Below are positions 18,359 to 27,037 of a stretch of DNA of 41,425 nucleotides, one piece after another. Location: assembly GCA_964607705.1 (NCBI GenBank), contig CAZSLI010000021.1:1-41425 (forward strand). The letters are read 5' to 3'. The notes beneath the pieces are model-generated. The model saw nothing but the letters and a program-made list of their open reading frames with translations, was not told the origin of the DNA and ran no database searches. Origin of the DNA: CAZSLI01 sp964607705. GTDB taxonomy: Bacteria; Actinomycetota; Coriobacteriia; Anaerosomatales; PHET01. The position numbers and the translations under genes were made by a program. The stretch's first letter is position 1. Each line of letters starts with the position of its first letter.

Positions 18359-20260
18359 TTAGTTCTCCTCTTCCTCGGGCTCGTGCGGCCGTTCGTCGAC
18401 GATCTCAGCGCCGAGGCCGTTCACCAGCAAAGATTCAAGGTCATCGCTCACGTCATAGGAGGCGGTCGGCGCCGACTGCTCGCTCATACCCGACGGGGCC
18501 ACCGACGCAGCCGGTTCAGGCGCGGCAGGTCTTTGCGACGAGGCGGCCTCGGGGGCCGGTTCACGCCCCGCGGCCGGCTCAGGATCGCGCTGGTACGACT
18601 CGGTTTGCGGCTCCTGCGGGCGCACGGCGCCGCGGCCGAGCTGGTAGCGGAAGGACAGCGGCCTGCCGAAGACGGTGATGATCGCGTCTCTGACGAGGTC
18701 GCGGCACTCCTCGGCCATCTGCATGGCGAAGGTCTGGTCGGCGGGGAACTCGATGACGATGCCGTCGCCGTCCGGATCGACGTCGACCTCGGTGTTGGCG
18801 AAGGTCTGCATGCGAGCCGGCTTCGTCTTCTTGATCTCGAGCAGGACGGCCTGCCAGTCGCGCTTCACGGCGCCGCGATCGAGCGAGCCGGCCCGCGCAG
18901 GCGCCGATGGAGGGCACGGGTCGGGTGCCGGCGCGGCCTCAGCGGCAGGCCGAGCTGCAGGCGCCGGGGGTGCGGCGGTCGGCGCGACAGGAGCAGCGGC
19001 CTTCACCGACGGCTCGTCGGCTGCCGCAGCCGCGGGTCGCGCAGGCGGCGCGGGTGCGGTTACCGCCGGGGCAGGAGCGGCCGGGGCGGCCGGGGCCGAG
19101 CCCGCCATTGCCGCACCTCGCTCGAGGACCTCGATCCGCTCGGCGAGCGAAAGCAACGTCAGCTCACCCGCCGGACGGGCCATGCGCGTGAGCGCGACCT
19201 CGAGCGAAAGCCGAGGATCGCTCGACCAGCGCATCTCGGTCGCCAGCTCGCCGAGGAGGTCGAGCACGTGCGACAGCCGGTCGGGCCCGCCGAACTCGGC
19301 GGCCTGGGCCATGAGCAGCGACATGTCCTCGGCAGAGGCGTTCACGATGCCGGTGCCGTCGCCCACGGCCGCGATCACATACAGATCACGTACATGGCCG
19401 GTGAGCTCGCGGACGAGCTCGGCCAGCTCGGTGCCGGTCTCGACGGTCTCGGCGACCCAGCGGAAGCAGCCGGCGACGTCACGGCGGGCGATAAGTCCGG
19501 CCACCTGGAAGAGCGCCGCCGAGTCCACCTCGCCCAGCATGCCCTCGACGTCGTCTGCGGTGATCTCGCCGCCGGTGAACGCGGCGAGCTGCTCGAGCGT
19601 GCCGATGGCGTCACGCATGCCACCCTCGGCGTGCCGCGCTATCAGCGTGAAAGCATTGCGGTCGACCTTGAAGCCCTCAGCCTCGGCGATGAAGCGAAGC
19701 CGGTCGGCGATGTCCTCGACGGAGAGGCGGCGGAAGTCGAAGCGCTGGCAGCGTGACTGGATCGTCTCGGGCACCTTCTGGGGGTGCGTCGTGCACATGA
19801 CGAACACCACGTGGGCCGGAGGCTCCTCGAGCGTCTTGAGCAACGCGTTGAACGCCGCCGTGGACAGCATGTGGACCTCGTCGATGATGTAGACCTTGTA
19901 GCGGCCGCGGGTGGGCGCGAACGAAACGCGAGCGATGATCTCCTCGCGGACGTTGTCGACACCCGTGCGCGACGCGGCGTCGAGTTCGTAGACGTCTGGG
20001 TGGCGCCCCTCGGCGATCTCGATGCACTGCTCGCACGTGGCATCCGGCTCGGCTGTAGGGCCGCGCTCGCACAGGAGCGCCTTGGCCAGCAGGCGCGCGG
20101 TCGTGGTCTTACCGGTCCCGCGCGGCCCCGTGAACAGGTAGGCGTGCGCGGTGGTGCCCTCCCCCACAGCGTTTCGCAGGGTGCGCTCGATGTGCTGCTG
20201 ACCCACGACGTCGTCGAAGGTAGCCGGGCGGTACTTACGGTAGAGCGAGGTGTGCGCCAT
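18359..20260 (-). CDS. dnaX: DNA polymerase III subunit gamma/tau
   Basis: A 633-residue clamp-loader ATPase: Walker A GPRGTGKTTTARLLAKAL (about 47-64), DEVHMLSTAAFNALLKTLEE, sensor region CTTHPQKVPETIQSRCQRF, and lid and collar domains to about residue 370. A Pro/Ala-rich linker (about 395-470) follows, then a C-terminal tau-like domain. The zinc module has three of the four usual cysteines: CERGPTAEPDATCEQC, with Asp where the second Cys normally sits. ATG at 20260 follows AAGGGG (10-base spacer); the frame is open further but would run into the SRP RNA. A TATACT -10-like box lies at 20310-20305. Confidence 0.95.
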   Translation of the reverse strand: MAHTSLYRKYRPATFDDVVGQQHIERTLRNAVGEGTTAHAYLFTGPRGTGKTTTARLLAKALLCERGPTAEPDATCEQCIEIAEGRHPDVYELDAASRTGVDNVREEIIARVSFAPTRGRYKVYIIDEVHMLSTAAFNALLKTLEEPPAHVVFVMCTTHPQKVPETIQSRCQRFDFRRLSVEDIADRLRFIAEAEGFKVDRNAFTLIARHAEGGMRDAIGTLEQLAAFTGGEITADDVEGMLGEVDSAALFQVAGLIARRDVAGCFRWVAETVETGTELAELVRELTGHVRDLYVIAAVGDGTGIVNASAEDMSLLMAQAAEFGGPDRLSHVLDLLGELATEMRWSSDPRLSLEVALTRMARPAGELTLLSLAERIEVLERGAAMAGSAPAAPAAPAPAVTAPAPPARPAAAAADEPSVKAAAPVAPTAAPPAPAARPAAEAAPAPDPCPPSAPARAGSLDRGAVKRDWQAVLLEIKKTKPARMQTFANTEVDVDPDGDGIVIEFPADQTFAMQMAEECRDLVRDAIITVFGRPLSFRYQLGRGAVRPQEPQTESYQRDPEPAAGREPAPEAASSQRPAAPEPAASVAPSGMSEQSAPTASYDVSDDLESLLVNGLGAEIVDERPHEPEEEEN

Positions 20261-20365
20261 GCGCCGAGAACCCCTTCGTGGGCGCCGAAATGGTGTCGGC
20301 GACGAGTATACCGCCGAGCAGTGACGGCCCGCGCGACAACGCGTGGACCCGGCCGTGAACGTCAA

Positions 20366-20470
<105 letters not shown>

Positions 20471-20483
20471 TCGGCGCTCGTGC

Positions 20484-20489
20484 AGTATA
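20484..20489 (-). promoter_or_regulatory. -10 box of the SRP RNA promoter
   Basis: TATACT on the reverse strand lies about 14 bases before the SRP RNA stem, fitting a start near 20475-20478. The -35 region is weak (TTCCTC-like). The rest of 20490-20614 is the leader of the divergent baeRF gene and contains a GC-rich inverted pair GCGCCC/GGGCGC (about 20550-20575). Confidence 0.5.
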
Positions 20490-20614
20490 TGCGCTTGCCG
20501 CCCACCGAGGAAGCATCCGAATCGGGGAACACATCTTTTACAGAGAGATGCGCGCCCTCGACCGAGACGGGGGGCGCCTCTCGCTATCGGCCACCATCTT
20601 GAAGGAGGCGTCTG

Positions 20615-21832
20615 ATGGACGTTCTCGATCGCGAGGCCCTCATCACCCTATCCCGCCCGAACGGATGGCCCTCGCTGTCGGTCTACCTCCCCACTCACCC
20701 GCTCCCGCGCCAGTCCGCCGAGGACCGCGTCAGGCTCAAGAACCTCGTGCGCTCAGCCTGTGAACAGCTGGTCGCCGAGGGAATGCGCGCCGCCGACGCC
20801 GAGCGCTTCTGCCAGCCCGTACGCACCGTCCTCGATGACGACGCCTTCTGGCGCAGCCTCGGAAACGGTGTAGCGATCTTCACGTCCGCCGAGGAGACGC
20901 GGGTCTTCCGCGTCGAGCAGTCCATGCCTGAGCAGTTCGTCGTGGGCGACCGTTACTACCTTCGTCCACTCCTGACCGCGTACGGCACCGACGAGACCTT
21001 CTACGCACTCGCCCTCGACAAGAACAAGACGCGGCTATTCCGGGGCGACCGCTCCTTCATCGAAGAACTCGATCTTCCCGCAGGGACGCCGACGAGCTTC
21101 GAAGAGGCGATGCAGTACGACGACACCCTCGAGCCGAACATGACGACCAACACGTTCAACGCCCGGGGAGGCGCGAGCCGCAGCTCGATGCGCGGTGGCT
21201 CGGTGTTCGCGGGCCACGGCGGGGCGAAGGACGCGGCAGCCGAGCAGACCGTGCGCTACGCGCGCCTCATCGAGCACGGGGTGACGGAACTGCTCAAGAA
21301 CGAGACTGCTCCGTTGCTGCTCTTCGGCATCGAGCGGCAGCTTTCGGACTACCGGATGGTGAACCACTACGCGAACCTGGTTCGCGAGCAGGTGACGGGG
21401 GCGAGCGACTACCTGAGTCCCAAGCAGATACACGAGACGTCTCTTGAAGTGCTCAAGCCGCACCTCGAGGCCGGCGTCGACTCCGATCTCCATGAGCTCA
21501 CCGAGAACGGCGACTCGGAACTCGCCAGCCAGGATCCCAGTCAGATCGTTGCCGCGGCGGCAGCCGGGCGCGTGAAGACGCTCTTCTTCGACGACAGTGT
21601 GGGCCCGTTCGGGACATTGGACAGACAGACGTTCGAGGTGAAGCAGGTCTGCGACGACCAGCCACGCTATCTACGCGAGCAGGGAGACGCGACCGCCGTG
21701 AGCGACTCGGCCTGCGGCTGGGACCTCGTGGACCTCGCGGCGGCCGAGACGGCACTGCACGGTGGCGAGGTGCACGCGTTCACCGGGGAAGATGCGCCGA
21801 TCCATGGAGTAGCCGCCGTCTACCGCTACTGA
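20615..21832 (+). CDS. baeRF-family protein (bacterial archaeo-eukaryotic release factor homologue)
   Basis: A 405-residue soluble protein. The N-terminal SLSVYLPTHP, the central YYLRPLLTAYGTDETFYALALDKNKTRLFRG and the C-terminal VKTLFFDDSVGPFG...DLVDLAAAETALHGGEVHAF match the baeRF family, bacterial relatives of eRF1/Pelota that are thought to act at stressed or stalled ribosomes. A Gly/Ser-rich stretch about residues 185-205 (RGGASRSSMRGGSVFAGHGG) is a flexible insert where eRF1 carries its GGQ loop. ATG behind AAGGAGG. The exact role is unproven. Confidence 0.75.
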   Translation: MDVLDREALITLSRPNGWPSLSVYLPTHPLPRQSAEDRVRLKNLVRSACEQLVAEGMRAADAERFCQPVRTVLDDDAFWRSLGNGVAIFTSAEETRVFRVEQSMPEQFVVGDRYYLRPLLTAYGTDETFYALALDKNKTRLFRGDRSFIEELDLPAGTPTSFEEAMQYDDTLEPNMTTNTFNARGGASRSSMRGGSVFAGHGGAKDAAAEQTVRYARLIEHGVTELLKNETAPLLLFGIERQLSDYRMVNHYANLVREQVTGASDYLSPKQIHETSLEVLKPHLEAGVDSDLHELTENGDSELASQDPSQIVAAAAAGRVKTLFFDDSVGPFGTLDRQTFEVKQVCDDQPRYLREQGDATAVSDSACGWDLVDLAAAETALHGGEVHAFTGEDAPIHGVAAVYRY

Positions 21833-22509
21833 GCGTCGGAGTCGGTCCCTGACTGAGCACGGGCCGCTTCGCGCTTCGCGATCCACGACTTCGTCGCGTG
21901 CCACGCGCTGGGAATGAGCGTCACCACGACGATGCCGATGACGAGCAGTTCAAGGTTGTTCTCTACTATCGGGATGTTGCCGAAGAAGTAGCCCGCGCCC
22001 ACGAACAGCGTCACCCAGGAGATGCCGCCCGCGATGTTGAAGTAGGAGAACTTCACGCGATCCATACCGCTGATGCCCGCAACGAAGGGCGCGAAGGTAC
22101 GGATGAACGGGAAGAAGCGGGCGACCGTGATCGTCTTTCCGCCATGCCGCTCGAAGAAGGCCTCCGTGTCGGCGATGTGCTGCGCCGTGATGATGCGCGA
22201 GAACTTCCCTGAGTCTATGAGCCCACGGCCCCACCGATGCCCGATGCTGTAGTTGCACGCGTCGCCCAGGATCGCGGCGGCGCTCAGCACCAGAAGGAGC
22301 ACCCAGACGTTTAGCCCGCCGACGGCGGCGAGAGCGCCTGCCGTGAACAGGAGCGAGTCGCCCGGCAGGAACGGCGTGATGACGATGCCCGTCTCAAGGA
22401 AGATGACGAGGAAGAGCATCGCGTAGATCCACACGCCGTAGGTGGTGACCCACTCCTTGAGCACCGTATCGAGGTGCAGGAACAAGTCGACGAAGAAACT
22501 GGGGTCCAC
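21826..22509 (-). CDS. DedA-family membrane protein
   Basis: A 227-residue membrane protein with about five hydrophobic segments. The motifs ETGIVITPFLPGDSLLFTAG, GDACNYSIGHRWG and ARFFPFIRTFAPFVAGISGM are those of the DedA/SNARE-associated family, whose members include undecaprenyl-phosphate and phosphatidylethanolamine flippases. The F/Y-x-R-F-x-P-x-x-R-motif region is intact. GTG start at 22509 with a weak GAGAGG. Its end overlaps the convergent baeRF gene by 7 bases. Confidence 0.93.
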   Translation of the reverse strand: MDPSFFVDLFLHLDTVLKEWVTTYGVWIYAMLFLVIFLETGIVITPFLPGDSLLFTAGALAAVGGLNVWVLLLVLSAAAILGDACNYSIGHRWGRGLIDSGKFSRIITAQHIADTEAFFERHGGKTITVARFFPFIRTFAPFVAGISGMDRVKFSYFNIAGGISWVTLFVGAGYFFGNIPIVENNLELLVIGIVVVTLIPSAWHATKSWIAKREAARAQSGTDSDAQ

Positions 22510-22606
22510 GAAAGGGCCTCTCGGTTACTCGGACATCACAGGCTCAGAGAACTCGCAGGGAGCATAGCGCAGCCGTCAGGTATCCTCGAATCACGTTGAC
22601 GAGAGG

Positions 22607-23428
22607 ATGCCCGTGGACCGACAGCTCCTCAACACCCATGCAGCCGGATGGTTCGAGGCCGTGAACACGCGGCATTCTCGGCGGACGTTCGACGGCATCA
22701 CCGTAGGCCGGGCGGAACTCGACGAGCTCGAAGCCGTCTGCCAGGGGTTCAGGCCCTTTGAAGACGCGCGCATCGTTCTCGTTCGCGAGCCGGGTGTCGA
22801 CGTGTTCAGGGGAGTCGTGGGCTCCTACGGCAAAGTCGTCCAGGCCCCGCACGTGCTGGTGATGATCGCCGGGCAAGGCAAGGCGGCACAGTGGCACCTC
22901 GGCTACACCGGAGAGGCGGCGCTTCTCGAGGCGACGCGCCTGGGGCTCGGCACATGCTGGATCGGCGGCTTCTTCGACCGTGAGAAGGTGGCCGGCCTGC
23001 TCGAGCTGGCTGCCGGCGAGCGGGTCTTCGCGGTGTCTCCGGTCGGCTATCCCACCTCGCAGCTCAACCTCAGCGAACAGCTCATGCGCGGCATGGCCCG
23101 CGCGCACAAGCGCCGCCCCGTCGACCAGATCGCCGAGAACCTCGACGATAGTTGGCCGTCGTGGGCGAGAGCCGCGGTCGAATGCGCTCGCCTCGCACCG
23201 TCGGCGGTCAACCGGCAACCATGGCGTTTCCGCATGTCTGCCGGAGCGCTCGTCATCCGTCAGGACAACGCGGTCGAGACCCCGTCGGTCACCAAGGCAC
23301 TCGACTGCGGGATCGCGATGCTCCATGCCGAACTCGGCGCCCACGCGGCAGGCGCCGCAGGCAACTGGCACACTATGGAAGAAGGCGGACGCGATCTCGC
23401 CCGCTTCGAGACTGAGGAGTCCTTGTGA
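22607..23428 (+). CDS. Nitroreductase-like protein (TM1586 type)
   Basis: A 273-residue protein built of two half-domains. The N-terminal NTRHSRRTFDG, PHVLVMIAGQG and EATRLGLGTCWIGGFFDREK, plus the C-terminal ARLAPSAVNRQPWRFRM, resemble the nitroreductase fold of the TM1586 type (flavin-binding). Electron donor and substrate unknown. ATG 22607 directly abuts GAGAGG, whereas GTG 22613 has a 6-base spacer, so the protein may start two codons later. It overlaps the alpha/beta hydrolase gene by 4 bases (GTGA), so the pair is translated together. Confidence 0.8.
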   Translation: MPVDRQLLNTHAAGWFEAVNTRHSRRTFDGITVGRAELDELEAVCQGFRPFEDARIVLVREPGVDVFRGVVGSYGKVVQAPHVLVMIAGQGKAAQWHLGYTGEAALLEATRLGLGTCWIGGFFDREKVAGLLELAAGERVFAVSPVGYPTSQLNLSEQLMRGMARAHKRRPVDQIAENLDDSWPSWARAAVECARLAPSAVNRQPWRFRMSAGALVIRQDNAVETPSVTKALDCGIAMLHAELGAHAAGAAGNWHTMEEGGRDLARFETEESL

Positions 23429-24174
23429 AGCGCTGGCTACTGGTTCTACTCGGCGTTCTCGGCGTGGTGCTCGTGGTTGGTGGACTCGGCTTCGTGATCT
23501 GGGGACTCAACCCGCTCGAGGCGACGCCGGTCGCGCTGGAGTCGCTTCAGAGCAACGACCTCGTGAACGTTGCCGAGACCGACCTTGGCTGGGAGTTCAC
23601 GCCCGTCACGCCCAAGGGCAAGCAGGGCCTCATCTTCTACCCGGGCGGCCACGTCGATGCACGTGCCTACGCGCCGCTCGCTCGCTCGATCGCGGCCACC
23701 GGGCGCTTCGTGATCATCACGCCGATGCCGCTCTCACTCGCCGTTCTCGACCCGAATGCGGCCGACGCCGTCATCGACGAGCACACGGAGATCAAGGAGT
23801 GGGTGATCGGCGGTCACTCGCTCGGCGGTGCGATGGCGGCGCAGTATGCCGCTGACCATCCGGGGTACTGTGACGGCATTCTGCTTCTTGCCGCGTACGC
23901 GACCGAGAGCGCGGACCTGAGCGGCGAGGACATGTCGGCCTCGGACGTCTACGGCACCGAGGATGCGGTGCTCGACGCCGAGAACCACCAGGCAGGCAAG
24001 GCCTTCCTGCCCAAGGACGCCGCTGAGGTGGTCATCCAAGGCGGCAACCACGCGCAGTTCGGCAACTACGGCGACCAGCCGGGCGACGGCGAGGCGAAGA
24101 TTTCGACTGAGGCCCAGCAGGCGGCTACGGTGAGCGCAGCGAACGACCTTTTCGCCCGCGTCGCAGCGCCGTAG
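23425..24174 (+). CDS. Alpha/beta hydrolase with N-terminal membrane anchor
   Basis: A 249-residue protein. Residues 1-30 form a hydrophobic helix (signal anchor). The alpha/beta hydrolase core carries the nucleophile elbow GGHSLGGAMA (about 131-140) and a likely catalytic His in GGNHAQFGNYGDQ (about 211-223); the LIFYPGGHVDARAYAPLA segment forms the oxyanion region. It resembles the abhydrolase_5 (dienelactone hydrolase-like) family. GTG start overlapping the nitroreductase stop, with GAGGAG 5 bases before. Substrate unknown. Confidence 0.85.
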   Translation: MKRWLLVLLGVLGVVLVVGGLGFVIWGLNPLEATPVALESLQSNDLVNVAETDLGWEFTPVTPKGKQGLIFYPGGHVDARAYAPLARSIAATGRFVIITPMPLSLAVLDPNAADAVIDEHTEIKEWVIGGHSLGGAMAAQYAADHPGYCDGILLLAAYATESADLSGEDMSASDVYGTEDAVLDAENHQAGKAFLPKDAAEVVIQGGNHAQFGNYGDQPGDGEAKISTEAQQAATVSAANDLFARVAAP

Positions 24175-24219
24175 CGACCGGCTCGCCGCAGGGATACGTG
24201 CCGCGCTCGTGGCGAGTAT

Positions 24220-25665
24220 CTAGAGCAGCCTCGACGAGAGCCGCGCAAGGGCGTTCCGGAACTTCTGCCACCGCGAGAAGTTGCCGTAGGTGCTCTCGGT
24301 GATGTCGCACGAGTCCTGGGCGTCCAGCTCGAACGCAGCGTCCTGCTCCTCGGCGACTTGGGCGTCGTAGATGAAGACGCTGAGCTCGTCGTGGAGCATG
24401 AAGCTGCGCACGTCGAAGTTCGTCGTGCCGATGACCGCGACCTTGCCATCGATCGTCATCGCCTTGGCGTGGAAGAAGCCGGCCGTGTACTGCCGCATGC
24501 GGCCGCCCGCCTCGACGAGGTCGTCGATGTAGCTGAACGCGGCATTCCACGCGATGCGCTTGTCCGGGACCCCGGTCATCATGAAGTCCACTTCGACACC
24601 AGCGAGCGCCTGCGTGACGAGCGCCTGCAAGATGGGCTCGTCCGGCACGAAGTACGGCGACTGGATCCGGACCCGCTCCTCTGCCGAGAAGATCGCCAGC
24701 AGGAAGGCGTTGCGGATCTCCTCAAGCGGCGACTCGGGGCCGGAATAGGTCATCTGCGACCAGAAGACGCGCGCGTCCTCGGCAACCGAGAGCGGCGGGA
24801 AGTAGCGCTCGGCGAACAGCGATTCGCGCACCACGCGGAACCACTGCTCGGCGAACATCCGCTGGAGCTCGGCCACGAGCGGGCCCTCGAAGCGCACGTG
24901 CGTGTCGCGCCACGACTCGTACCGGGGCAGGCCGTCGATGTACTCCTGGCCCATGTTCATGCCGCCGGTGTAACCGATACGGCCATCGATGATCGCCATC
25001 TTGCGGTGGTTGCGGTAGTTCACCCGACTCAGGTGGGCGATGTCGGGATAGACCTTCCCTCCCGCGGCCTTGAGAGCGTTCAGCTGGTGCTTCTTGAACG
25101 GCAGCGAGCCCACCCAGTCGTAGAGGACACGAACCTGCACGCCCTCGGCCACCTTGCGCGCGAGCAGCTCACACAACCGGCCCGTGAGCTCGTCGCTCTC
25201 CCAGATGAAGTACTCGAGATGGATCGACTCCGTGGCGCGCTCGATGTCCTCGAACAGCGCCGGGAACTTGTCGGCGCCCTTGGTCATGAGGCGGAACTGC
25301 GTGGCAGGAAGCAGCCCGGTGCCGTTCTGACGCGTGATCGCGTGTGCGAGCCGCGTCGCGAACACCGGCTGCGACTCGAGGTGCCGAGCGCCGGCCTCGG
25401 CCCACTCGGCATAGAGCGGCGCCAGTTGGCTGCTCCCGAGCTCACGAGCCTTCGCGAGGCGACGATCACTCTCGCTGATCCGCTTCCAGTTCCTGCCGAA
25501 GAGCAGGTAGAGCACCAATCCCAAGCCAGGAAGGGTAAGGAGTAGGAGCGCCCATGCGAGCGTGGTCGAAGGGTCACGCTCGTCGTAGATCAGCAGGGCG
25601 ACCACGAACACCGCGTAGAGCGGGATGATGACCGCCGTGAACGCGCCTATGAACGTCTGTGCCAT
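24220..25665 (-). CDS. cls: Cardiolipin synthase (phospholipase D family)
   Basis: A 481-residue membrane enzyme. Two N-terminal helices (about 5-25 and 32-55) form the PLDc_N anchor, followed by two phospholipase D domains with HKD motifs NHRKMAIIDG...GGMNMGQEY (about 215-240) and FHAKAMTIDG...GTTNFDVRS (about 397-420). It condenses two phosphatidylglycerols into cardiolipin and glycerol. Both catalytic motifs are complete. ATG 25665 has only a weak Shine-Dalgarno site. It converges on the alpha/beta hydrolase gene; the 45-base gap holds CTCGCC/GGCGAG, which could pair weakly. Confidence 0.94.
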   Translation of the reverse strand: MAQTFIGAFTAVIIPLYAVFVVALLIYDERDPSTTLAWALLLLTLPGLGLVLYLLFGRNWKRISESDRRLAKARELGSSQLAPLYAEWAEAGARHLESQPVFATRLAHAITRQNGTGLLPATQFRLMTKGADKFPALFEDIERATESIHLEYFIWESDELTGRLCELLARKVAEGVQVRVLYDWVGSLPFKKHQLNALKAAGGKVYPDIAHLSRVNYRNHRKMAIIDGRIGYTGGMNMGQEYIDGLPRYESWRDTHVRFEGPLVAELQRMFAEQWFRVVRESLFAERYFPPLSVAEDARVFWSQMTYSGPESPLEEIRNAFLLAIFSAEERVRIQSPYFVPDEPILQALVTQALAGVEVDFMMTGVPDKRIAWNAAFSYIDDLVEAGGRMRQYTAGFFHAKAMTIDGKVAVIGTTNFDVRSFMLHDELSVFIYDAQVAEEQDAAFELDAQDSCDITESTYGNFSRWQKFRNALARLSSRLL

Positions 25666-25729
25666 GCATCCGAGTCTACCTGACGGCCTCGGCGGTATGC
25701 AGTAGAAGCACCGTCCGCCCCCTTACCCC

Positions 25730-25742
25730 TATACTGTGGCCA
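25730..25742 (+). promoter_or_regulatory. -10 box and leaderless start of the DEAD-box gene
   Basis: TATACT (25730-25735) lies 6 bases before the ATG at 25742, and no Shine-Dalgarno sequence is present between or just upstream. Transcription starting 6-7 bases after the -10 would begin at or next to the ATG. The GTG at 25736 overlaps the promoter and is unlikely to be the start. No clear -35 box. Confidence 0.55.
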
Positions 25743-26959
25743 TGGAATTCTCAGAATTGGGTTTGAGCGAGGAGATCCTCGCCTCTGTCGAAGCGCTCGG
25801 ATACGAGGGCCCCACACCGATCCAGGAACAGGCCATCCCGCTGGTGCTCGACGGCCGCGACGTCGTCGCAGCCGCTCAGACCGGCACGGGGAAGACGGCC
25901 GCGTTCACGCTCCCGCTGATGCAGCGCATCGGCAAGGGCGACGGGCGGCCGATCGCGCTAGTGGTCACACCCACGCGCGAGCTCGCCGCGCAGATCGAGC
26001 GGGTGGCCTCGGCTGTGGGCACGCATACCGGCCAGAGCGTCGCGGTGGTCGTAGGTGGCGTGAAGTACGGGCCGCAGGTGGCGAAGGTGAAGGCCGGCAT
26101 CGAGGTGCTCGTGGCCACGCCGGGCCGCCTCATCGACCTCGTCGAACGCAAGGACGTGGACCTCTCGGCAGTGAGCGTGCTGGTGCTGGACGAAGCCGAC
26201 CGCATGCTCGACATGGGCTTCTGGCCGAGCGTGCGACGCATCCTCGGCTTCCTGCCCAAAGAGCGGCAGAACCTCCTCTTCTCGGCGACGCTGTCCGAGG
26301 AGATCACGCAGATCGTGGGCCGCATGCTGCACGATCCCGCCTACGTCGAGATCGCCCGCCGAGGAAGTACGGCCGACCGCGTCGAGCAGGCGATCATGCC
26401 AGTCGAACAGTCGCAGAAGCCCGAGCTGCTGGCGGCGCTCATCCGCGACCGCGGCGCCGACCGCGTGCTCGTCTTCACCAAGACCAAGAGCCGCGCCGAC
26501 CTCGTTCGGACGATCCTCGAGAAGGACGGCTTCAACGTGGCGGTCATGCACGCGGACCGCACGCAGCAACAGCGTGACAGCGCGCTCGAGCGGTTCCGTG
26601 AAGGCAAAGTGGACGTGCTCGTCGCGACCGACATCATCGCGCGCGGCATCGACATCTCCGACATCGACCACGTCGTGAACTACGACGTGCCGGAGAACCC
26701 CGAGGACTACGTCCACCGGATCGGCCGCACGGCGCGCGCCGGAGCAAGTGGCTACGCGATCACGCTTCTGGGTCCGGACGAGATGACGCAGTTCCGCGAG
26801 ATCGAGTATCTGCTCGGCGAGCTGATCCCGATCGAAGACGTCCCCGGCTTCCCGTACCGCGACGGCCGCATCGTGCCGTTCGCAGGCAGGCCCACCAAGA
26901 AGGCGTCACGCAGCGTCTTCGGCGGCCGCGTCATGCGCCGCCAGCCCCGCCGCCGCTAG
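25742..26959 (+). CDS. DEAD-box RNA helicase
   Basis: A 405-residue helicase from the ATG at 25742. Visible in order: Q motif region GYEGPTPIQEQAIP (about 20-33), motif I AAQTGTGKT, Ia PTRELAAQ, Ib TPGR, motif II DEAD, motif III SAT, IV VLVFTKTKSRADL, V ATDIIARGIDI, VI HRIGRTAR. The C-terminal extension is short (about 30 residues, basic, ending MRRQPRRR), as in RhlE/CsdA-like minimal forms. It probably unwinds structured RNA in ribosome assembly or mRNA turnover. Stands alone between divergent cls and the secreted-protein cluster. Confidence 0.95.
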   Translation: MEFSELGLSEEILASVEALGYEGPTPIQEQAIPLVLDGRDVVAAAQTGTGKTAAFTLPLMQRIGKGDGRPIALVVTPTRELAAQIERVASAVGTHTGQSVAVVVGGVKYGPQVAKVKAGIEVLVATPGRLIDLVERKDVDLSAVSVLVLDEADRMLDMGFWPSVRRILGFLPKERQNLLFSATLSEEITQIVGRMLHDPAYVEIARRGSTADRVEQAIMPVEQSQKPELLAALIRDRGADRVLVFTKTKSRADLVRTILEKDGFNVAVMHADRTQQQRDSALERFREGKVDVLVATDIIARGIDISDIDHVVNYDVPENPEDYVHRIGRTARAGASGYAITLLGPDEMTQFREIEYLLGELIPIEDVPGFPYRDGRIVPFAGRPTKKASRSVFGGRVMRRQPRRR

Positions 26960-27037
26960 CTAGCGCGACCAGGTGGCTCGCGACTGGGCGCCAAGGCTGT
27001 AGGCGGACATGCCGTCGTTCGCGAAGGGCCCGGGCCG

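Noticed and set aside
18359..20260. Programmed frameshift in dnaX
   Set aside because: No slippery A-run was seen; a single continuous 633-residue frame is present.
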